This document shows positions 32,766 through 35,249 of a stretch of DNA of 35,249 nucleotides, piece after piece (the stretch's first letter is position 1; each line of letters begins with the position of its first letter). Position numbers and translations under genes: made by a program. The DNA is taken from assembly GCA_051646105.1 (NCBI GenBank), contig JBOFCO010000164.1, positions 1 to 35,249 of the forward strand, read 5' to 3'. Under the pieces are notes generated by a model. The model was given only the letters and a program-made list of their open reading frames with translations, searched no databases and was not told where the DNA came from. This DNA comes from JBOFCO01 sp051646105. GTDB lineage: Bacteria; Pseudomonadota; Alphaproteobacteria; Rhodobacterales; Rhodobacteraceae.

Positions 32766-33281
32766 CTATTGGCCAACCACCTGCGGGACAATGGTCATAA
32801 CAGCGGCATCTGCATTGGCCCGCGCCGTTATCGCATCGTCGGCGAGTGACCGGATCGTCAGCAGATCGCCGTCGCGCAGAACGACAATCGTATGGGCGTA
32901 CTGACTGCCGATCCGGTAGCTTGATAGCCAGCCCACCGCAGGCGACAGATCCAGTGCTTCGATCCGGCAAACAGGATCGCGGGCGATGCAGTTCTTCTCC
33001 AGCATGGCGATGGTGGTCTCTCCGCTGCGAACCCTGCCCTCGGTCCCGTCATCCTGCCGACCGATCACCACATCCAGAACCGGGGCATGATCACAACCCA
33101 TGCAGATCAGCGTCATCCGGGCAGGTTCCGCCCGGTCGATCCACTCGCCCGCACTCAATGCGGATCGATCAAACGCTAGTTCGGTCAGATCGGGCCGGGC
33201 AAACCCTTCTGCATGAAGCTGGCCGCCCATGCCCAGAAAGCTTGCCATCACAAATATGGTCTTCCGACCTGTCCGCACCAT
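32766..33281 (-). CDS. Small exported protein of unknown function
   Basis: A 171-residue protein with a signal peptide (MVRTGRKTIFVMASFLGMGGQLHA, cleavage before EGF). The mature part has four cysteines: two in MTLICMGCDHAP, and two about 40 residues later in KNCIARDPVCRIEAL. This arrangement could give two disulfides or a metal site. The rest is predicted beta-rich. I recognise no family. I chose ATG 33281, which has a GGGGGACGGAA ribosome site and restores the signal sequence; a longer frame is unlikely. It ends 63 bases upstream of mbfA on the same strand, and the mbfA Irr-like box lies in that gap. Confidence 0.72.
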   Translation of the reverse strand: MVRTGRKTIFVMASFLGMGGQLHAEGFARPDLTELAFDRSALSAGEWIDRAEPARMTLICMGCDHAPVLDVVIGRQDDGTEGRVRSGETTIAMLEKNCIARDPVCRIEALDLSPAVGWLSSYRIGSQYAHTIVVLRDGDLLTIRSLADDAITARANADAAVMTIVPQVVGQ

Positions 33282-33366
33282 TTCCGTCCCCCGACATCCA
33301 ACATAACTGATGGCCAAGGTATTTTCCCCCACGAGGCAGGTCAAAGCACATAGCCGCGCACGAATC

Positions 33367-33382
33367 TGAACCGCTTAGTTCA
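33367..33382. promoter_or_regulatory. Operator-like palindrome, site 1 (TGAAC-N6-GTTCA)
   Basis: TGAAC-CGCTTA-GTTCA, the first of two 16-bp sites with the same 5-bp arms. It lies just upstream of the -35 box of the rightward peptide gene. The centre is 32 bases, close to three helical turns, from site 2. Confidence 0.5.
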
Positions 33383-33389
33383 CTTTTTC

Positions 33390-33420
33390 TTGACAAACTG
33401 AACTGATCAGTTCATTTAAA
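33390..33420 (+). promoter_or_regulatory. Candidate promoter for the peptide and TetR genes
   Basis: A perfect -35 TTGACA at 33390-33395 lies between the two palindromes. The best -10 candidate is TTTAAA at 33415-33420 after a long 19-base spacer. Site 2 occupies the spacer, so a bound regulator would exclude RNA polymerase. Confidence 0.45.
33399..33414. promoter_or_regulatory. Operator-like perfect palindrome, site 2
   Basis: TGAACTGATCAGTTCA is a perfect 16-bp palindrome located in the spacer of the candidate promoter. It shares TGAAC-N6-GTTCA with site 1. The TetR-family gene 300 bases downstream is the obvious candidate binder. Confidence 0.65.
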
Positions 33421-33441
33421 CTTGCAAACTGGAGAAACCCG

Positions 33442-33618
33442 ATGAAAACCCTGTCCCTCGCCCTGCTTGTCGCCCTTGCAACCGGCACTGCCGCGCTGGC
33501 AAACGTGCCGGGCGTAAACCTCCCGCAGCTTGATTTCCCGCAGCCCGCCGAGCCTGTCACGCGGGATTGCACCACACCGGGAACGCTCACGACCACTTGC
33601 GGCCCGACTGCGAACTAA
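33442..33618 (+). CDS. 58-residue secreted peptide of unknown function
   Basis: A small gene with ATG at 33442 and TAA at 33616-33618. GGAGAAA lies seven bases before the ATG, and a TTGACA-type promoter with two palindromes is upstream. The product begins with a textbook signal peptide (MKTLSLALLVALATGTAALA, cleavage before NVPGV). The mature part has about 38 residues, rich in proline and threonine (NVPGVNLPQLDFPQPAEP then TRDCTTPGTLTTTCGPTAN), with two cysteines eleven apart that may form a disulfide. I know no homologue with a function. It is in the same reading frame as the TetR gene 105 bases downstream, with no other stop in between. Confidence 0.65.
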   Translation: MKTLSLALLVALATGTAALANVPGVNLPQLDFPQPAEPVTRDCTTPGTLTTTCGPTAN

Positions 33619-33723
33619 CCCTGCTGCGGGCTGATCGGCACGCTTGCCGGTGCCATGAGCGGCGTCTATGGTTCCGTGTCGGGTCTGATCCCGGTGCGCG
33701 TAATTCGTGACGACAGGGCGATC

Positions 33724-34347
33724 ATGGCCGACGTTCAGGCAAAACCGCGGCAGGGCCGCAAGCTGCCGCAGGTGCTGGATGGCGCCCGCAGGATTTTCCT
33801 GCGCGACGGGTTCGACGGGGCATCCGTGGACGACATCGCGCGAGAGGCCGGCGTATCGAAAGCGACGCTCTACAGCTACTTCCCCGACAAGCGCCTGCTG
33901 TTCGCGGAAGTGGCGCGACAGGAATGCCAGCGCCAGGCGGATGAAGCCGTTGCCCGGATCGACACAACCGCGCCGGTCGAAACCGTGCTGCGCCAGATCG
34001 GGATGCGGATCGCCGCCTTCGTCAGCTCCGATTTCGGCAGCAGCGTCTTTCGCATCTGCTCGGCCGAAGCGGAACGTTTCCCGGAAGTCGGGGCGGAATT
34101 CTATCGCTGGGGGCCTGCGCTTGTCCGCGACCGGATTGCAGAATATCTGCAAGCCGCCACGGCGAAAGGCGCATTTTCCATAACGGATTTCGATCTTGCC
34201 GCGATGCAATTCGCGGAATTGTGCAAGGTCGACCTGCTGCACCACCGACTGTTTGCCCTGCCGGGCCGCATTACCGCCGAACACCACGACCGCGTTGTCG
34301 AGGGCGCGGTAGCAATGTTCATGGCACGCTATGGGGTTCTCCGCTAG
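33724..34347 (+). CDS. TetR/AcrR-family transcriptional regulator
   Basis: A 207-residue regulator. The N-terminal helix-turn-helix (about residues 15-60) reads ARRIFLRDGFDGASVDDIAR then GVSKATLYSYFPDKRLLF, typical of TetR. The C-terminal ligand and dimer domain includes FRICSAEAERFPEVGAEFYRWG, seen in AcrR-like members with a TetR_C-type domain. The ligand is unknown. I chose ATG 33724 (MADVQAKPRQGRK); an ATG at 33655 in the same frame would add 23 hydrophobic residues not typical of the family. It probably controls its own promoter and the small peptide gene through the two upstream palindromes. Its last four bases overlap the end of the convergent NYN gene. Confidence 0.88.
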   Translation: MADVQAKPRQGRKLPQVLDGARRIFLRDGFDGASVDDIAREAGVSKATLYSYFPDKRLLFAEVARQECQRQADEAVARIDTTAPVETVLRQIGMRIAAFVSSDFGSSVFRICSAEAERFPEVGAEFYRWGPALVRDRIAEYLQAATAKGAFSITDFDLAAMQFAELCKVDLLHHRLFALPGRITAEHHDRVVEGAVAMFMARYGVLR

Positions 34348-35108
34348 GCCCGATCGCGCACGCGCCAGACGTTGCCGTCGCCCTGCTTGACTTCGAATCG
34401 TGGAATACTTTGTAGCAAGTCGCGCAGTTTGCCTTTGCCATAAGCACGTGAATCAAAATCGGGATTTGCACGCAAGATAAATTGTCCGAGCTGACCCAGA
34501 TGGAACCAATCGCCTTCCGGATCGATGGCGCGCATTGCAGCGAGTATCAACGGGACTGCACGTTGCGCAGGCTCTTTTTCTGTTTCATCCAAAGACATTG
34601 CATCAACCGGCCCGGCTTTGGTTGAAGCACGAACAGCACCGCCAGGCGGGGCCGTATCTCCTATCGGCTCGATCAGATTTTCAACATAGATGAATCTCTT
34701 GCAGGCCATGCGAAACGCATCGGGTGTCTTGCGTTGGCCGATGCCGAACACATCAAGCCCCTGCTCCCGAATTCGGGACGCCAGGCGCGTAAAATCACTG
34801 TCTGAAGACACCAGAACAAAGCCATCGAAGCGGCCAGAGTGCAGAATGTCCATCGCATCGATTACCAACGCAATGTCGGATGAGTTTTTTCCTGTCGTAT
34901 TCGCGGGCTGATGATGCGGCACCAGCGCCAGAGATGCCAGTTTCGACTGCCAGGCTTTCAGATGCGGGTTGGTAAAGTCGCCATAGATGCGCCTGACCGA
35001 CGCCTCACCCAGTGATGCTATTTCCTTGAACACCGCTTCAGCCCAAGATGCCGAAGAGTTATCGGCGTCAATCAAAACTGCAAGAAGCGGTGTGTCAGGG
35101 CGGGCCAT
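34344..35108 (-). CDS. NYN-domain protein with C-terminal OST-HTH (LOTUS) domain
   Basis: A 254-residue protein. The N-terminal NYN domain (LabA/DUF88, a PIN-like nuclease fold) has the acidic metal-site residues Asp14 and Asp16 (LIDADN), Asp78 and Asp84 (SSDIALVIDAMD), and Asp103 and Asp105 (SSDSDF). After a low-complexity linker, about residues 180-254 resemble an OST-HTH/LOTUS RNA-binding module (LGQLGQFILRANPDFDSRAYG, then LRDLLQSIPRFEV). A role as an RNase or RNA-binding protein is likely; the target is unknown. The ATG directly abuts the stop of the formaldehyde dehydrogenase gene, with no ribosome site. Base composition is clearly lower in GC than its neighbours (about 50, 45 and 58 percent over three 60-base lines, against about 67 in the adjacent TetR gene), which suggests later acquisition. 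Confidence 0.88.
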   Translation of the reverse strand: MARPDTPLLAVLIDADNSSASWAEAVFKEIASLGEASVRRIYGDFTNPHLKAWQSKLASLALVPHHQPANTTGKNSSDIALVIDAMDILHSGRFDGFVLVSSDSDFTRLASRIREQGLDVFGIGQRKTPDAFRMACKRFIYVENLIEPIGDTAPPGGAVRASTKAGPVDAMSLDETEKEPAQRAVPLILAAMRAIDPEGDWFHLGQLGQFILRANPDFDSRAYGKGKLRDLLQSIPRFEVKQGDGNVWRVRDRA

Positions 35109-35249
35109 CTAATAGACCACGACGCTTCTGATGCTTTCGCCCCTGTGCATGAGGTCGAAGCCCTTGTTGATGTCGTCGAGCTTCAGGGTGTGGGTGATCA
35201 TCGGGTCGATCTGGATCTTGCCCTCCATGTACCAGTCGACGATCTTCGG
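35109..35249 (-). CDS. frmA: S-(hydroxymethyl)glutathione dehydrogenase, C-terminal end
   Basis: The last 46 codons of a leftward gene that enters from the right edge. The residues (PKIVDWYMEGKIQIDPMITH, then TLKLDDINKGFDLMHRGESIRSVVVY) match the C-terminus of class III alcohol dehydrogenase, the glutathione-dependent formaldehyde dehydrogenase (FrmA/AdhC). It oxidises S-hydroxymethylglutathione in formaldehyde detoxification. The stop TAG is followed without any gap by the ATG of the NYN gene. Codon use is strongly GC-biased, in contrast to that gene. The start and catalytic zinc residues lie outside the window. Confidence 0.92.
   Translation of the reverse strand, partial: PKIVDWYMEGKIQIDPMITHTLKLDDINKGFDLMHRGESIRSVVVY

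Noticed and set aside
33637..33654. Possible terminator hairpin GGCAC-GTGCC between the peptide gene and the TetR gene
   Set aside because: Only five base pairs, no T run, and the TetR gene probably shares the upstream promoter.
1..35249. tRNA, rRNA, riboswitches, CRISPR arrays, insertion sequences or prophage
   Set aside because: I looked in the intergenic gaps, none longer than about 185 bases, and saw no cloverleaf, repeat-spacer pattern, transposase or recognisable riboswitch. A covariance-model search would be decisive.

Overview
This window looks like chromosomal DNA from a high-GC alphaproteobacterium, most likely a member of the Rhodobacterales. I infer this from the GC-rich codon use, the rhizobial/rhodobacterial type of L-rhamnose locus, an accD-folC pair, a membrane-bound ferritin (MbfA) gene with an Irr-type box upstream, and a protein resembling a Rhodobacterales-restricted uncharacterised family. 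I saw no phage genes, insertion sequences, CRISPR arrays, tRNA or rRNA genes. Gene density is high: no gene-free stretch exceeds about 185 bases, and many neighbours overlap by the 4-base ATGA or GTGA arrangement.

Left part (1-3308): the end of an unidentified gene, then three leftward genes: an Rrf2-family regulator, a FadH-type 2,4-dienoyl-CoA reductase and a YjdM/PhnA-type zinc-ribbon protein.

Centre-left (3309-13850): a complete L-rhamnose utilisation locus. Leftward genes are rhaR (DeoR-family repressor), rhaS, rhaT, rhaP and rhaQ (ABC importer), rhaU (mutarotase) and rhaK (kinase). Divergent, rightward genes are rhaD (rhamnulose-1-phosphate aldolase fused to a lactaldehyde-oxidising SDR domain) and rhaA (isomerase). 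Together they import L-rhamnose, interconvert its anomers, isomerise it to rhamnulose, phosphorylate it, cleave it to DHAP and L-lactaldehyde, and probably oxidise the aldehyde to lactate. The shared 160-base control region carries six 7-bp repeats on a 10-bp period, three facing each way, covering both -35 boxes. The isomerase is of the E. coli RhaA type rather than the rhizobial RhaI type, so the locus looks mosaic.

Middle (13859-21422): two uncharacterised proteins, a lipoprotein, ilvD, a divergent CPBP-family membrane protease, then accD-folC-secreted protein as a coupled unit.

Right-middle (21534-31692): a luciferase-like flavin oxidoreductase; a leftward group zapE-mak-inositol monophosphatase family; an aldo/keto reductase divergent from an MFS transporter; and a five-gene leftward group (AEC transporter, YaiI family, EamA transporter, HAD hydrolase, ornithine cyclodeaminase family).

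Right end (31725-35249): mbfA with a candidate Irr box; a small exported protein; a 58-residue secreted peptide gene plus a TetR-family regulator behind two matching palindromes; a GC-poor NYN-domain gene; and the end of the glutathione-dependent formaldehyde dehydrogenase gene. The rhamnose control region and the TetR/peptide control region are the most informative non-coding signals here. I found no clear candidate for an entirely new biological system.
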